Positions 14,330-23,408 are shown, counted from the first letter of the stretch. The stretch: 64,000 bases of DNA from Chitinophaga pinensis DSM 2588 (GCF_000024005.1 NC_013132.1:8240001-8304000), one strand, 5' to 3'. The notes: generated from the sequence alone by a model not told the origin. Program-made: numbers and translations.

Positions 14330-16489
14330 CTACCTTTTCCCCTTCAATATCCTCCTTACCGCTTTCCCCAGTTTATTCAGATTCGCCAGCTGTTCCTGGA
14401 TAGGCGCGAGTGTAAGATCTTCTGGTTGCACGCCTGCTTCAATATAATCGATCTCCTGTTGCTCCGGATAGACCAATACAATGTTATGCGCAGGGAAATG
14501 ACGGCTCAGGCGTCCCGGCATACCGTCCAGGTAAGGACGATGAGACAGTGTACCCTTACGGGCAGCTACTACCATTACCAGGTCATTCTTCGTGATATCT
14601 TTCGCCAGCAAAAGCAGTTCTTCGATATTATCAAACTGTTTGAAGTTGATCTCTATGCTGAGTTTAAACTGTTGCAGATAGGCTTCTATGGCTTTTTGTG
14701 TATTGGTGTTACAGCAGATCATCAGCTTCGCTCCTATCTGTTTACTGAGCAGGAAGATCTTTTGAATATAATGCAGAAAGCCGATTTCGTATTCCGCATT
14801 CTTTGGCATCACCAGCACCAGTTTTTTAGTAGCGTTGAGCGGGTAATGGAAATCGCATACATAGATCGTTTCCCATACACTCTGTAACACGTTGTCCAGC
14901 GTAGTACCGAAGATGGAACCAAACAAACGTTCTGTCGTGCTGTTATTCTTATCTGTCCAACCCAGCACCACATCTGTGATCATCAGTTCCTTTGCGGCTC
15001 TCGCAATACCATCCGATACGTTCAGGTCAATACGGGTCACTGCCTGTACCTTACTTTCTGTTGCACCAGCATACATCACAGCAGCTTCCATGATCTTGTT
15101 AGTCAGCGGTATTTTCTGCTTCGCTTCTTCATCATCCTGTACGACTGCCAGTGGATAAATAGGCGTGTGCGTATCCGGATCTTTGATCATCAGGGCAAAG
15201 TCAAGCAATGGTTCCATATGCCCCTGACGGGAGATCGGTACCAGTAGTCTTTCCGATGTATCTTCTGCTGCAGGCTTACGTTCTGCTTCTATGATGGCCA
15301 GTTTACGACCTGCGCTCTCTGTTACAAAAGAACCGGCCAGACAGGTAATCAGGATCAGCACGACTGTACCATTCAGCACATGTTCATTGATGATACCCAT
15401 GTTAAATCCGATCAGTATTACGGCGATCGTTGCAGCTGCATGTGAACTGCTCAGACCAAAGATCACATTACGTTGTGTGGGTGTATACCGGAAACTCAGT
15501 TGCGTAAAGTATGCTGCAAGGTATTTGCTGACAAGCGCCATGACTGTAAGTACACCGGCTATCAGCAATGCTTCCGGCCCCTTGAGCAATACCCGCAGAT
15601 CTACCAGCATCCCCACGCTGATCAGGAAGAAGGGAATGAATATCGCATTACCGGTGAACTCAATTCTGTTCATCAACGGAGAGGTATGCGGAATCAGCTG
15701 ATTCAATGCAAGTCCTGCCAGGAAAGCCCCGATAATCCCTTCCACTCCTGCCAGTTCCGCAAGAAAGGCGGCCAGAAATACCAGCGCCAGCACGAAGATG
15801 AAGTGAGAGGTTTTATCGTCTTTGATCTTTTTGAAAAACCAGCGTCCTATCATCGGAAAAATCCAGAGAATGATCGTGGCAAAGACTACCAGTGAAACGG
15901 ACAAGCGGACCCAGAACTGTGTATTCAGGTTGCCGGCAGCAGCCCCCGTGATGATCGCCAGTATGACCAGTACGGCAGTATCAGTAATAATCGTCCCTCC
16001 TACCGCTACGGTTACCGCTTCGTTTTTGGTAATACCTAAACGGCTGGCCAGTGGATAGGCGACCAGTGTATGCGTAGCAAACATGCTGGAAACCAGCATC
16101 GTAGCCATAAAGTTGAAATGCAGCACATACATGCAGACGACATATCCTAAAATGAGCGGGATGAAAAAAGTAAAGGCGCCGAATACCAGACTACGGTTGC
16201 GGTTCTTTCTGAACTCAGTCATGTCTAGCTCCAGTCCTGCGAGGAACATGATGTATAAGAGACCTGCCTTTCCAAACAGGTCAATACTACCTTTCTCGAT
16301 GATCTTGAACCCGTGATCCCCGATCGCCATACCTGCCAGGATCAGCCCGATTATACTGGGAATACGGAACTTACGGAGGATAATCGGTGCTAACAGGATG
16401 ATAAATAACACCAGTGAGAAAATCGGAACAGGGTCTTTCAGTGGTAGACTAATGTTTATCAATAATTTCATGCCGTTCAATACATTCAT
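14330..16489 (-). CDS. CPA2-family cation:proton antiporter with C-terminal Usp-like region
   Basis: 719 residues. Residues about 20-405 form the Na+/H+ exchanger fold with some 12 membrane helices; recognisable pieces are PSIIGLILAGMAIGDHGF, YIMFLAGLELDMTEF, and LAELAGVEGIIGAFLAGLAL. The hydrophilic C-terminal 300 residues hold two stretches resembling universal stress protein halves (LLVPISRQGHMEPLLDFALM and KLVLVMPKNAEYEIGFLHYI). There is no TrkA-N nucleotide-binding motif, so I would not call it KefB. Likely role is monovalent cation and pH homeostasis at the inner membrane. Ends at an AATTAGG array. Confidence 0.85.
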   Translation of the reverse strand: MNVLNGMKLLINISLPLKDPVPIFSLVLFIILLAPIILRKFRIPSIIGLILAGMAIGDHGFKIIEKGSIDLFGKAGLLYIMFLAGLELDMTEFRKNRNRSLVFGAFTFFIPLILGYVVCMYVLHFNFMATMLVSSMFATHTLVAYPLASRLGITKNEAVTVAVGGTIITDTAVLVILAIITGAAAGNLNTQFWVRLSVSLVVFATIILWIFPMIGRWFFKKIKDDKTSHFIFVLALVFLAAFLAELAGVEGIIGAFLAGLALNQLIPHTSPLMNRIEFTGNAIFIPFFLISVGMLVDLRVLLKGPEALLIAGVLTVMALVSKYLAAYFTQLSFRYTPTQRNVIFGLSSSHAAATIAVILIGFNMGIINEHVLNGTVVLILITCLAGSFVTESAGRKLAIIEAERKPAAEDTSERLLVPISRQGHMEPLLDFALMIKDPDTHTPIYPLAVVQDDEEAKQKIPLTNKIMEAAVMYAGATESKVQAVTRIDLNVSDGIARAAKELMITDVVLGWTDKNNSTTERLFGSIFGTTLDNVLQSVWETIYVCDFHYPLNATKKLVLVMPKNAEYEIGFLHYIQKIFLLSKQIGAKLMICCNTNTQKAIEAYLQQFKLSIEINFKQFDNIEELLLLAKDITKNDLVMVVAARKGTLSHRPYLDGMPGRLSRHFPAHNIVLVYPEQQEIDYIEAGVQPEDLTLAPIQEQLANLNKLGKAVRRILKGKR

Positions 16490-16624
16490 AACCTAACTTC
16501 TAATGTTTACAATAATAGCAATTCTCGCCCAATGCTCCCCGATAATGTTAAATATGTGATTTTCATATGCATCTGCGCTGCATCGCATTAAAACATTCCT
16601 ATTTAATTTAACGATTATTAAGCG

Positions 16625-16632
16625 TAGTTTTG
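16625..16632 (+). promoter_or_regulatory. -7 promoter element of clpS-aat
   Basis: TAGTTTTG fits TAnnTTTG and overlaps the GTG at 16632, which therefore cannot be the real clpS start. Transcription would begin near 16638. Confidence 0.55.
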
Positions 16633-16652
16633 TGGAAAGTTTTTACCGGATT

Positions 16653-16961
16653 ATGAGCCAGCGTAATCAAACAGGCACGAAGATTCAAGAATGGGAAGAC
16701 GTATTGGTAGCTGAAGACGAACAGTTTCCCTTCAGCCTTATCGTTTGGAATGATGAGGTTAATACATTTGACTGGGTGATACAATCCCTGATCGAGGTAT
16801 GTGACCATACTCAGGAACAGGCTGAACAATGCGCTCTGATCATTCACCACAACGGTAAGTATGCCGTGAAGCAGGGCGAATTCACCCGCCTTCGCCCGAT
16901 GTGCGAAGCCCTGCTGGACAGAGGCATCAGTGCTACCCTTGAAGAAGCGGTAGAAGGATAA
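16653..16961 (+). CDS. clpS: ATP-dependent Clp protease adaptor ClpS
   Basis: 102 residues from the ATG at 16653 (MSQRNQTGTKIQEWEDVLVA). ClpS binds N-terminal Leu, Phe, Tyr or Trp of target proteins and hands them to ClpA/ClpC. The core is PFSLIVWNDEVNTFDWVIQS, then CALIIHHNGKYAVKQGEF. The WNDEVNTFDWV stretch carries the Asn-Asp pair that grips the N-degron amino group. It overlaps aat by one base (TAATG), so the pair is translated together. Confidence 0.93.
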   Translation: MSQRNQTGTKIQEWEDVLVAEDEQFPFSLIVWNDEVNTFDWVIQSLIEVCDHTQEQAEQCALIIHHNGKYAVKQGEFTRLRPMCEALLDRGISATLEEAVEG

Positions 16962-17605
16962 TGCCCGTATTTGAGCTTTCAGAAGATTTGATTTTCCCGC
17001 CTGTCGATCTGGCTGAGCCGGATGGATTGCTGGCCTATGGCGGAGACTTATCCGAAGAGCGCTTACTGCTCGCCTATAGCGAAGGCATCTTTCCCTGGTA
17101 TGATGAACCACCTATCCTCTGGTGGAGTCCCGATCCCAGATTCGTATTATTTCCTGAAGATTTAAAGATCTCTGCCAGCATGAAACAAGTGCTGAAGAAG
17201 GGCATATTCACTATTACGGTGAATAAAGACTTTCCCGCAGTTATTGCAGGTTGCAGAAAAGTACCCCGCCGCGGACAAGACGGTACCTGGATCACCCGGG
17301 ATGTGGAAAAAGCCTATATCTCTTTGCACAAAGCAGGTTATGCACATTCCGTAGAATGCTGGCAGAACGATCAGCTGGTAGGTGGTTTTTACGGTATTCA
17401 GCTGGGAACCAGCTTCTTCGGTGAATCGATGTTCTCGCTTGTCAGCAATGCCTCTAAAGCAGCCTTTATCACCTTTGTACAATATGCCGCCGGCAAAGGT
17501 ATCACCCTGATTGATTGTCAGGTGTATACCGATCACCTGGCCTCACTGGGCGCCGGAATGATACCAAGAGAAGAATTCCTCCGCATCATCAGAAATGATC
17601 AATAA
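16961..17605 (+). CDS. aat: Leucyl/phenylalanyl-tRNA--protein transferase
   Basis: 214 residues. Aat adds Leu or Phe from the charged tRNA to the N-terminus of proteins starting with Lys or Arg, creating the degron that ClpS reads. Typical pieces are GLLAYGGDLSEERLLLAYSE, GIFPWYDEPPILWWSPDPR, PRRGQDGTWIT, AHSVECWQNDQLVGGFYGI, FFGESMFS and IDCQVYTDHLASLGA. Length is normal. Its start overlaps the clpS stop, putting the two arms of the N-degron pathway in one operon. Confidence 0.96.
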   Translation: MPVFELSEDLIFPPVDLAEPDGLLAYGGDLSEERLLLAYSEGIFPWYDEPPILWWSPDPRFVLFPEDLKISASMKQVLKKGIFTITVNKDFPAVIAGCRKVPRRGQDGTWITRDVEKAYISLHKAGYAHSVECWQNDQLVGGFYGIQLGTSFFGESMFSLVSNASKAAFITFVQYAAGKGITLIDCQVYTDHLASLGAGMIPREEFLRIIRNDQ

Positions 17606-17637
17606 AAAAACTCCGCCCTGTTGGTACAAAGCGGAGT
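17604..17637 (-). terminator. Terminator of the lipoprotein gene
   Basis: On the minus strand ACTCCGC and GCGGAGT form the stem (610-616 with 631-637 of the 17 kb block), followed by seven T. The plus strand has no T run. Confidence 0.75.
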
Positions 17638-17659
17638 CTGTTACTATACTAATCTGTAC

Positions 17660-18583
17660 TTACTTTGCTTTTTTCTTCGCGTAACTTCCCTCAAAGAAAC
17701 AACGCACCCCCCTGTAAGCGCCACAACCGCCGATCTCTTTGATACTCACTCTGCCGGAAGCAAACTGAAACGCGATACCACAGTCAGTCTCCTTATCTTT
17801 GTACTCGCCTTTGTTAGCGCCGGTGAAATGCCCCGTACCGGATAATTCTCCTTTACAGCCTGTCTTGTTAGAGAATGAAATAAAGAACAGGAAAGACTTA
17901 GGATCATCGCCATCACGTACGGACACCAGACTGTTTTCACCGCTTACATAATCACCGGAGAGTTTATGTGCAGCTTTCAGTGTATCTATCGGATTGAACA
18001 GCTGACCAGCTCCAGGATCGCCGCTGGTATTGGTCATGATCAATGTCGTACTGCCATTGTCAGATACACCAAAGAAATCTTCACGGGTGGATCTATGACC
18101 AGGTTCCAGTTCCCGCTCGTTGGTTACCTTGATGACCTGACGGGTATCTATGGAGAAATAAAATACATCGCTTTTATCAGCCACCTTCCCTGCCGGCAGG
18201 CGGTTCAGGTAATGACCTTTTTTATCCAGGAAGCATATATAAGCTGTAGTCAATGATTTACCCACGGCTTTCACCACAAAGTAATTCACAGCAGCACCAT
18301 CAACCGCAGCCACAGGGTAAAACTTAACCGTCGCTCCCTCCGGGAAATCTGATTTTCCCAGGGTATCCGTCAGGAACTGTTTCAGTACTTCCGGAGAGAT
18401 ACCGGCAGTATCCGATTTTTTGTTCGCCAGCTCTTCCGGCATCAGTTTATAAGGCAGTTTAGCCTCTGCAAACAGGTGACGGAAGTCTTCAAATGTGAAG
18501 TCATCCTTCCCTGATTTGTTCTTTTTGGAACCACATCCGGCCAGCAGACCGATAGTCAGCAGCGCTAATACCAGCTTATTCAT
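17660..18583 (-). CDS. Lipoprotein of unknown function
   Basis: 307 residues from the ATG at 18583: the N-terminus MNKLVLALLTIGLLAGCGSK is a clean lipoprotein signal with lipobox LLAGC. A longer reading from 18682 places 33 unlikely residues in front. The mature part begins with a Lys/Gly/Ser linker and continues with mixed alpha/beta content; I do not recognise a domain. Near the C-terminus KTGCKGELSGTGHFTGANKG and GGCGAYRGVRCFFEGSYAKK hold four Cys that may form disulfides. Two VFYFSIDTRQVIKV/FYPVAAVDGAAVNYFVV-type strands suggest a beta-rich fold. Likely anchored in the outer or inner membrane. Confidence 0.7.
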   Translation of the reverse strand: MNKLVLALLTIGLLAGCGSKKNKSGKDDFTFEDFRHLFAEAKLPYKLMPEELANKKSDTAGISPEVLKQFLTDTLGKSDFPEGATVKFYPVAAVDGAAVNYFVVKAVGKSLTTAYICFLDKKGHYLNRLPAGKVADKSDVFYFSIDTRQVIKVTNERELEPGHRSTREDFFGVSDNGSTTLIMTNTSGDPGAGQLFNPIDTLKAAHKLSGDYVSGENSLVSVRDGDDPKSFLFFISFSNKTGCKGELSGTGHFTGANKGEYKDKETDCGIAFQFASGRVSIKEIGGCGAYRGVRCFFEGSYAKKKAK

Positions 18584-18666
18584 GCGTATATGCTTGTTTA
18601 TTACGGCCGAAAAGTTAGAGAAAAAAATGATATGATCAAAATAAGGACATCCCTTCGACCGTTGCG

Positions 18667-18704
18667 TTTGCATTTCTGGCAATATTTATTTAGATTTACC
18701 TAAA
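18667..18704 (+). promoter_or_regulatory. mntR promoter with overlapping DtxR/MntR-type operator
   Basis: TTTG (18667-18670), 20 bases, then TAGATTTA (18691-18698), close to TAnnTTTG. Lying over the -7 element is the palindrome TTTAGAT-TT-ACCTAAA (18689-18704), with one mismatch between its half-sites. Its position and shape fit autorepression by the metal-bound product of the next gene. The binding itself is inferred. Confidence 0.6.
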
Positions 18705-18718
18705 CTTTATTTTAAGGA

Positions 18719-19384
18719 ATGATGAATTTGACGATTGCTGAGGAGAACTACATTAAGTCGATTTATAAACTGGAGGAAGAAGGACAGGAGGCGGTAAGCA
18801 CAAACGCCCTGGCCGGCGAACTGGAAACCAAGCCGGCATCTGTGACAGATATGGCGAAGAAGCTGAAAGAAAAGAAGCTTATTTCTTACGAAAAATACCA
18901 GGGTATCAACCTGACCCCTGAAGGTAAAAGAGCGGCGCTGAATATCATCCGGAGGCATCGCCTCTGGGAATGCTTCCTGGTTGATAAATTATCATTCAGC
19001 TGGGAAGAAGTGCATGAACTGGCGGAAGAGCTGGAACATGTACGCAGTGAGAAACTGATCAACCGTCTCAGCGAATTCCTGGGAAATCCGCAGATAGATC
19101 CTCATGGCGATCCTATTCCTGATGCACAGGGCAAAATGGGTAAGCCACGTCCGCAAACGCCGCTTGATAAAGCCAGGGCTAAACGCCTGGAAGTCGTGGC
19201 TGTTTCTGATAAATCAACCGCATTACTGGAGTTCCTGAATGCCAAAGGCATCCGCTTAGGCACACAACTGGATGTCATAGAGCGTTACGAATTTGACAAC
19301 TCTATCGAACTGAAAATACGTAACCAGCCTGCCTTCACTATCAGTGAACAGGTATCAAAAAATATAATGGTCAAACCGATATAA
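18719..19384 (+). CDS. mntR: DtxR/MntR-family metal-dependent transcriptional regulator
   Basis: 221 residues with all three DtxR domains: winged helix (about 1-70, NLTIAEENYIKSIYKLEEEG, then a recognition helix near TKPASVTDMAKKLKEK), metal-binding dimerisation domain (about 71-140, with HRLWECFLVD, WEEVHELAEELEHV and DPHGDPIPD giving His, Glu and Cys ligands), and a C-terminal SH3/FeoA-like domain (about 150-221, ALLEFLNAKGIRLGTQLDVI). It represses when loaded with Mn2+ or Fe2+. The choice of MntR over an iron regulator rests on mntH being the next gene. A second ATG at codon 2 is equally possible. Confidence 0.88.
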   Translation: MMNLTIAEENYIKSIYKLEEEGQEAVSTNALAGELETKPASVTDMAKKLKEKKLISYEKYQGINLTPEGKRAALNIIRRHRLWECFLVDKLSFSWEEVHELAEELEHVRSEKLINRLSEFLGNPQIDPHGDPIPDAQGKMGKPRPQTPLDKARAKRLEVVAVSDKSTALLEFLNAKGIRLGTQLDVIERYEFDNSIELKIRNQPAFTISEQVSKNIMVKPI

Positions 19385-19504
19385 CGCAGTCCGTAGCGGC
19401 CGCTTACAGCCCACCGGAATACATGGGGACAGACTAAAAAATTCAACCTACACTACCGGTATATCACCGGGTAACCGGCCAGCAGACTGCATAACAGCTA
19501 AAAT

Positions 19505-21382
19505 ATGAATCATCAGCACACTTCGTTAGGCGAAGTCCATCAAAGCGTAGATACTACCGTTCCCAGCACAAGCCGCTGGCGTAAACTGCTCTCTTTCTTC
19601 GGACCAGCATACCTTGTCAGTGTAGGTTATATGGACCCGGGCAACTGGGCAACTGACCTGGCAGGTGGCAGCCAATATGGTTATACCCTGCTCTGGGTAC
19701 TGCTTATGAGTAACCTCATGGCCCTGCTGCTGCAAACACTCAGTGCCCGTCTGGGTATCGTAAGAGGACGTGACCTGGCACAGGCCAACCGCGAAACCTA
19801 TCCTGCCGGCGTTAACTTTATACTCTACATACTGGCTGAAATCGCTATTGCTGCCACTGATCTGGCAGAGGTACTGGGTATGGCCATCGGTATACAACTG
19901 CTGACCGGCCTCCCCTTAGAATGGGGTGTCAGTATTACTGTATTCGATACCTTCCTGCTGCTGGTTTTACAGCGTTATGGCATCCGAAAGATGGAAGCCT
20001 TCATTATCGCATTGGTAGCCATCGTAGGAATCTCTTTTCTTGTAGAACTATTTATGGCCAAGCCGGTATTAAGCGAGGTCGTAACAGGCTTTAAACCGGT
20101 TATTCCTGACAATACCGCCCTGTATATCGCTATCGGTATCATAGGCGCCACCGTCATGCCGCATAACCTGTACCTGCACTCCGCACTGGTACAAACCCGT
20201 AAGATCAAAAGAGATGAACAGGGTATCAGACAAGCCTTGAAACTGAACTTCATAGACAGCGCTGTCGCGTTGAACCTGGCCTTCTTTGTGAATGCCGCTA
20301 TTCTGATACTTGCCGCGGCTGTATTCTTTAAAACCGGCCGTACTGATATCGCAGAAATACAGGACGCACATCAGTTGTTAGAAGGATTATTGGGTAATAA
20401 ATGGGCGCCTGCCTTATTCGCGATCGCATTGATCGCTGCTGGTCAGAGCTCTACCGTAACAGGTACCCTGGCTGGTCAGATCGTGATGGAAGGTTACCTG
20501 CAGCTGCGTATCAATCCATGGTTGCGCCGTCTGCTGACACGCTTGCTGGCCATCGTACCGGCCCTGCTCGTGATCATGCTGGCTGGTCCTGAAAAGGTAG
20601 GCGAACTACTGGTATTTAGTCAGGTATTGTTAAGTTTACAGTTAGGCTTTGCTATCATCCCGCTTATTCATTTTGTGAGTGATAAAAAGACGATGGGTAC
20701 CTACGCCGTAAATACACCCGTGAAAATTATCAGCTGGATCATCACTGCCGTACTGGTATATCTCAATACCCGTATGGTCTTTACAGAGGCGGTAAAATAT
20801 ATTGGCGGCGATGGGAACATCCTGGTGGATATCCTGATCATTGCTGCGGGAATAGGCTTCCTTGTACTGATCGGGATCACGGTAGCTTATCCGCTGATCA
20901 GCCGTTATCAACAGAAAACATCTGCTGGTATTCATAGAACGCCTGACTTTGCCCTGGGTGATATTCAGCCGCCTGTTTACCAGCGTATCGCACTTGCGCT
21001 TGACTTCAGTAAGGATGATGAAAAGATCATTTCCAATGCACTCGCACATGGTAATCCACAGACAGAATACCTGCTGATTCATATCGTAGAAAGTGCTTCT
21101 GCCAGATACCTGGGAAGAGAATCCGACGACTTTGAAACCAGAAAGGACAAAGAGCAGATGGACGCTTACATCAGTCTTCTAAGCGCCAGAAACATACGCG
21201 CCAAGGGCCTGCTTGGTTACCGTCACCGTGCAGAAGAAATTGTGCGTATCGTAAAAGAAGAAAAGGCCGATTTCCTGATCCTGGGTGGACACGGACACAC
21301 TGGTATTAAGGACTGGATCTATGGTGAGACAACCAACCAGGTGAGACATAAGGTAAGAATACCGGTGCTAGTGGTGCAGTAG
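19505..21382 (+). CDS. mntH: Nramp-family divalent metal transporter MntH fused to a universal stress protein domain
   Basis: 625 residues, about 200 longer than ordinary MntH. Residues about 25-460 carry the Nramp fold: helix 1 metal site YMDPGNWATDLAGGS (DPGN at 44-47) and helix 6 site GATVMPHNLYLHSALV (the conserved Met-Pro-His). Both metal-binding motifs are intact, so proton-coupled Mn2+ (or Fe2+) import is expected. From about residue 490 a full UspA-like domain follows (RIALALDFSKDDEKI, and FLILGGHGHTGIKDWIYGET with the nucleotide-binding G-x2-G-x9-G-like tail). The fusion may let a nucleotide signal tune transport. It follows mntR on the same strand after 120 bases. Confidence 0.93.
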   Translation: MNHQHTSLGEVHQSVDTTVPSTSRWRKLLSFFGPAYLVSVGYMDPGNWATDLAGGSQYGYTLLWVLLMSNLMALLLQTLSARLGIVRGRDLAQANRETYPAGVNFILYILAEIAIAATDLAEVLGMAIGIQLLTGLPLEWGVSITVFDTFLLLVLQRYGIRKMEAFIIALVAIVGISFLVELFMAKPVLSEVVTGFKPVIPDNTALYIAIGIIGATVMPHNLYLHSALVQTRKIKRDEQGIRQALKLNFIDSAVALNLAFFVNAAILILAAAVFFKTGRTDIAEIQDAHQLLEGLLGNKWAPALFAIALIAAGQSSTVTGTLAGQIVMEGYLQLRINPWLRRLLTRLLAIVPALLVIMLAGPEKVGELLVFSQVLLSLQLGFAIIPLIHFVSDKKTMGTYAVNTPVKIISWIITAVLVYLNTRMVFTEAVKYIGGDGNILVDILIIAAGIGFLVLIGITVAYPLISRYQQKTSAGIHRTPDFALGDIQPPVYQRIALALDFSKDDEKIISNALAHGNPQTEYLLIHIVESASARYLGRESDDFETRKDKEQMDAYISLLSARNIRAKGLLGYRHRAEEIVRIVKEEKADFLILGGHGHTGIKDWIYGETTNQVRHKVRIPVLVVQ

Positions 21383-21384
21383 TC

Positions 21385-21437
21385 AATTAGGAATTAGGAA
21401 TTAGGAATTAGGAATTTAAGGCTGCGGAGATCGCAGC
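21385..21437 (+). repeat. AATTAGGAATT array with CTGCGGAGAT block (copy 6)
   Basis: Four perfect AATTAGG units, then GGCTGCGGAGATCGCAGC, whose ends (GCTGCG/CGCAGC) can form a hairpin. Inverted partner at 21510-21544. Confidence 0.75.
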
Positions 21438-21449
21438 AAAATCACTATA

Positions 21450-21487
21450 AAAAAAAAGAGGCGTCCTGTTATAACAGACGCCTCTTT
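21450..21487. terminator. Bidirectional terminator between mntH and the LytTR regulator
   Basis: AAAGAGGCGT-C-CTGTT-AT-AACAG-ACGCCTCTTT, a long stem with a single bulged base, with A and T runs on either side. Confidence 0.88.
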
Positions 21488-21509
21488 CGTTATTTGAAGA
21501 CTGTTAACT

Positions 21510-21544
21510 TTTAATTCCTAATTCCTAATTCTTAATTCCTAATT
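21510..21544 (-). repeat. AATTAGGAATT array (copy 7)
   Basis: On the minus strand AATTAGGAATTAAGAATTAGG and one more unit. Inverse of copy 6. Confidence 0.72.
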
Positions 21545-21606
21545 GTTAAAAGAAAGGGAAAGACCATTAAGATCCTTCCCTCTTCTCCTGAAAAAAGCAA
21601 TATATC

Positions 21607-22347
21607 TTACAATCCCAGTGATGCTTTCAGCCTGGGATAACCTGTCTTACTAACTGGTACTTTCGCACCCGATTTCAATATAGCCAGATGATTTTCTTTT
21701 TCATATGGCTCGATACGCGTCACCTGATTTACATTGAGCATATAAGAGCGGTGTACGCGGGCAAACTGTTGCGGGTCCAGCGATTTCTCGAAGAACTGCA
21801 TTGTCTTATTTTTAAGGAAGGTACCTTCCGGTGTAACGATCTTTACATAATCATCTGCTGCTTCGAGATAGTGTATATCCTGTACAGGAATGATCTTGAT
21901 CTTACCGTTGATCTTTACGACTACCCTGTTACTCTGCATAGGAGATGCACCTGCTGTGTCCAGCAAAGCGGCAGTCTGCTGCATTTCATCTGCTACACGA
22001 CGGTCCAGCCATTTGGAGACTGCTTTATCAAAACGTTCTTTTGAAAAAGGCTTCAACAAATAGTCGATGGCATTCACTTCAAATGCGCGGATGGCATGTT
22101 CTTCAAAAGCAGTGGTGAATATAACCGCGGGCAATGATTCCACGAGTTCCAGCATTTCAAAGCCATTGATTTTGGGCATCTGTACATCGAGAAAAATGAT
22201 ATCGGGTTGTTGCTGCTGTATGGCTTTCAATCCTTCAAAACCATCTCCACACTCCTGCATCAGTTGTATCTGAGAGAAGGACTGGAGATATTCTTTTACA
22301 ATCTCACGCGCCAGGGGTTCATCATCAATTATTACTGCTTTTATCAT
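21607..22347 (-). CDS. LytTR-type response regulator
   Basis: 246 residues. The receiver domain (1 to about 120) has the acidic pair in VIIDDEP, the phosphorylation Asp in IIFLDVQMPKINGFEM (D54), the Thr in AVIFTTAFEE and the Lys in YLLKPFSKE. The C-terminal LytTR DNA-binding domain (from about 145) shows VVVKINGKIKIIPVQDIHYL and RVHRSYMLNVNQV. It overlaps the stop of the kinase gene by 23 bases, so the two form a LytS/LytR-type two-component pair. Confidence 0.93.
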   Translation of the reverse strand: MIKAVIIDDEPLAREIVKEYLQSFSQIQLMQECGDGFEGLKAIQQQQPDIIFLDVQMPKINGFEMLELVESLPAVIFTTAFEEHAIRAFEVNAIDYLLKPFSKERFDKAVSKWLDRRVADEMQQTAALLDTAGASPMQSNRVVVKINGKIKIIPVQDIHYLEAADDYVKIVTPEGTFLKNKTMQFFEKSLDPQQFARVHRSYMLNVNQVTRIEPYEKENHLAILKSGAKVPVSKTGYPRLKASLGL

Positions 22348-23383
22348 ATAGTTGCGGCACTTTAATCAGGGTGGTAAAAATGTTTCCGTTTTTATTTGTT
22401 TCCAGCAGGTCCTGTCTTCCGAAGAGCAGGTAAAGTCTGCGTTGGATAGATGCGAGCCCGAAACCAGTGCCGGCAGGCGCCTGCAATTCGGGATCAAAAG
22501 GATTCTGCACCTGTATATGTAGCATATCGTCTGACTGCCATGCATTGATCGCAATCGTGATAGCATCTGTTGTATCGTATAGTCCGTATTTGATGGCATT
22601 TTCCACTACAGGTTGCAGCAACATAGGCGGCAGCTTGAGTGTTGCGGCGCTGTCTCCGGCAGTGATATCGGTGGACAGGCGATGCCCGAAGCGGACTTTT
22701 TCTATGTCGAGATATAATTGCAGGTACTGCATTTCTTCCGGTAACAGTATCCATTGCTGGTCTTCACGTTTCAGGGTACCACGCAGGAAATCGCTTAGCT
22801 TCAGTACCATTTCCCTTGCCTGCTGCGGGCGCAATGCGATCAGTGCATTGATAGAGTTCAGACTGTTGAACAGGAAGTGTGGCTGTAATTGCTGTCTTAG
22901 TTTGAACAGCTCTGCTTCCCTTGCCAGGCGCTCTATTGCTTCTTTACGTGCCAGTTCCTGTTCCTGCTCTGCCATATCGTACCACATCAGTGTTTTCATC
23001 CCGATGAAAATAACGATCAGCCATCCATTGATAAATCTGATGGGGATTGCGAAGAACAACCAGTGCTGATAGTAGGGCGTGGAAGCAAACATTTCACCCA
23101 TTATCCAGAAACAGCCGCCTACCCACAGAAAGGTCAGCACCGAGCAGTAGATCAGCAGGAAGATATATTTACCTTTTGCCGGTCTGTAATGCGATAAGCT
23201 GAAACACACGCCCACTCCTGTCAATGCAAGCGTTACGTTGTGGATAACGCTGTCTGTCCATGCGATGCTATCGCTGATGTTGAACCAGCATATCAGCAGA
23301 TAGGCCTGTACGACGGTCGCGACGTAGGTTGCCACTATTAAGGTCCATCTGAATGATTTATTTGCCAGTAGATGATTTGCCAA
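22325..23383 (-). CDS. LytS-like sensor histidine kinase (His_kinase family PF06580)
   Basis: 352 residues. Four predicted membrane helices fill residues about 10-135, with no periplasmic sensor domain of any size. The phospho-acceptor His is H169 in LQPHFLFNSLNSINAL, the signature of this family. A reduced ATPase domain follows with LQPVVENAIKYGL (N box) and GTGFGLASIQRRL (G box). The short sensor part suggests that it senses something in the membrane or a partner protein. The LiaF-like gene two genes upstream is a plausible partner; this is inference. Confidence 0.92.
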   Translation of the reverse strand: MANHLLANKSFRWTLIVATYVATVVQAYLLICWFNISDSIAWTDSVIHNVTLALTGVGVCFSLSHYRPAKGKYIFLLIYCSVLTFLWVGGCFWIMGEMFASTPYYQHWLFFAIPIRFINGWLIVIFIGMKTLMWYDMAEQEQELARKEAIERLAREAELFKLRQQLQPHFLFNSLNSINALIALRPQQAREMVLKLSDFLRGTLKREDQQWILLPEEMQYLQLYLDIEKVRFGHRLSTDITAGDSAATLKLPPMLLQPVVENAIKYGLYDTTDAITIAINAWQSDDMLHIQVQNPFDPELQAPAGTGFGLASIQRRLYLLFGRQDLLETNKNGNIFTTLIKVPQLYDKSSNN

Positions 23384-23408
23384 GGAGTACGGAATAAGAA
23401 TGAAAAAA

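Noticed and set aside
16632..16652. GTG at 16632 as the start of clpS
   Set aside because: It overlaps the -7 promoter element; the ATG at 16653 fits the family length better.
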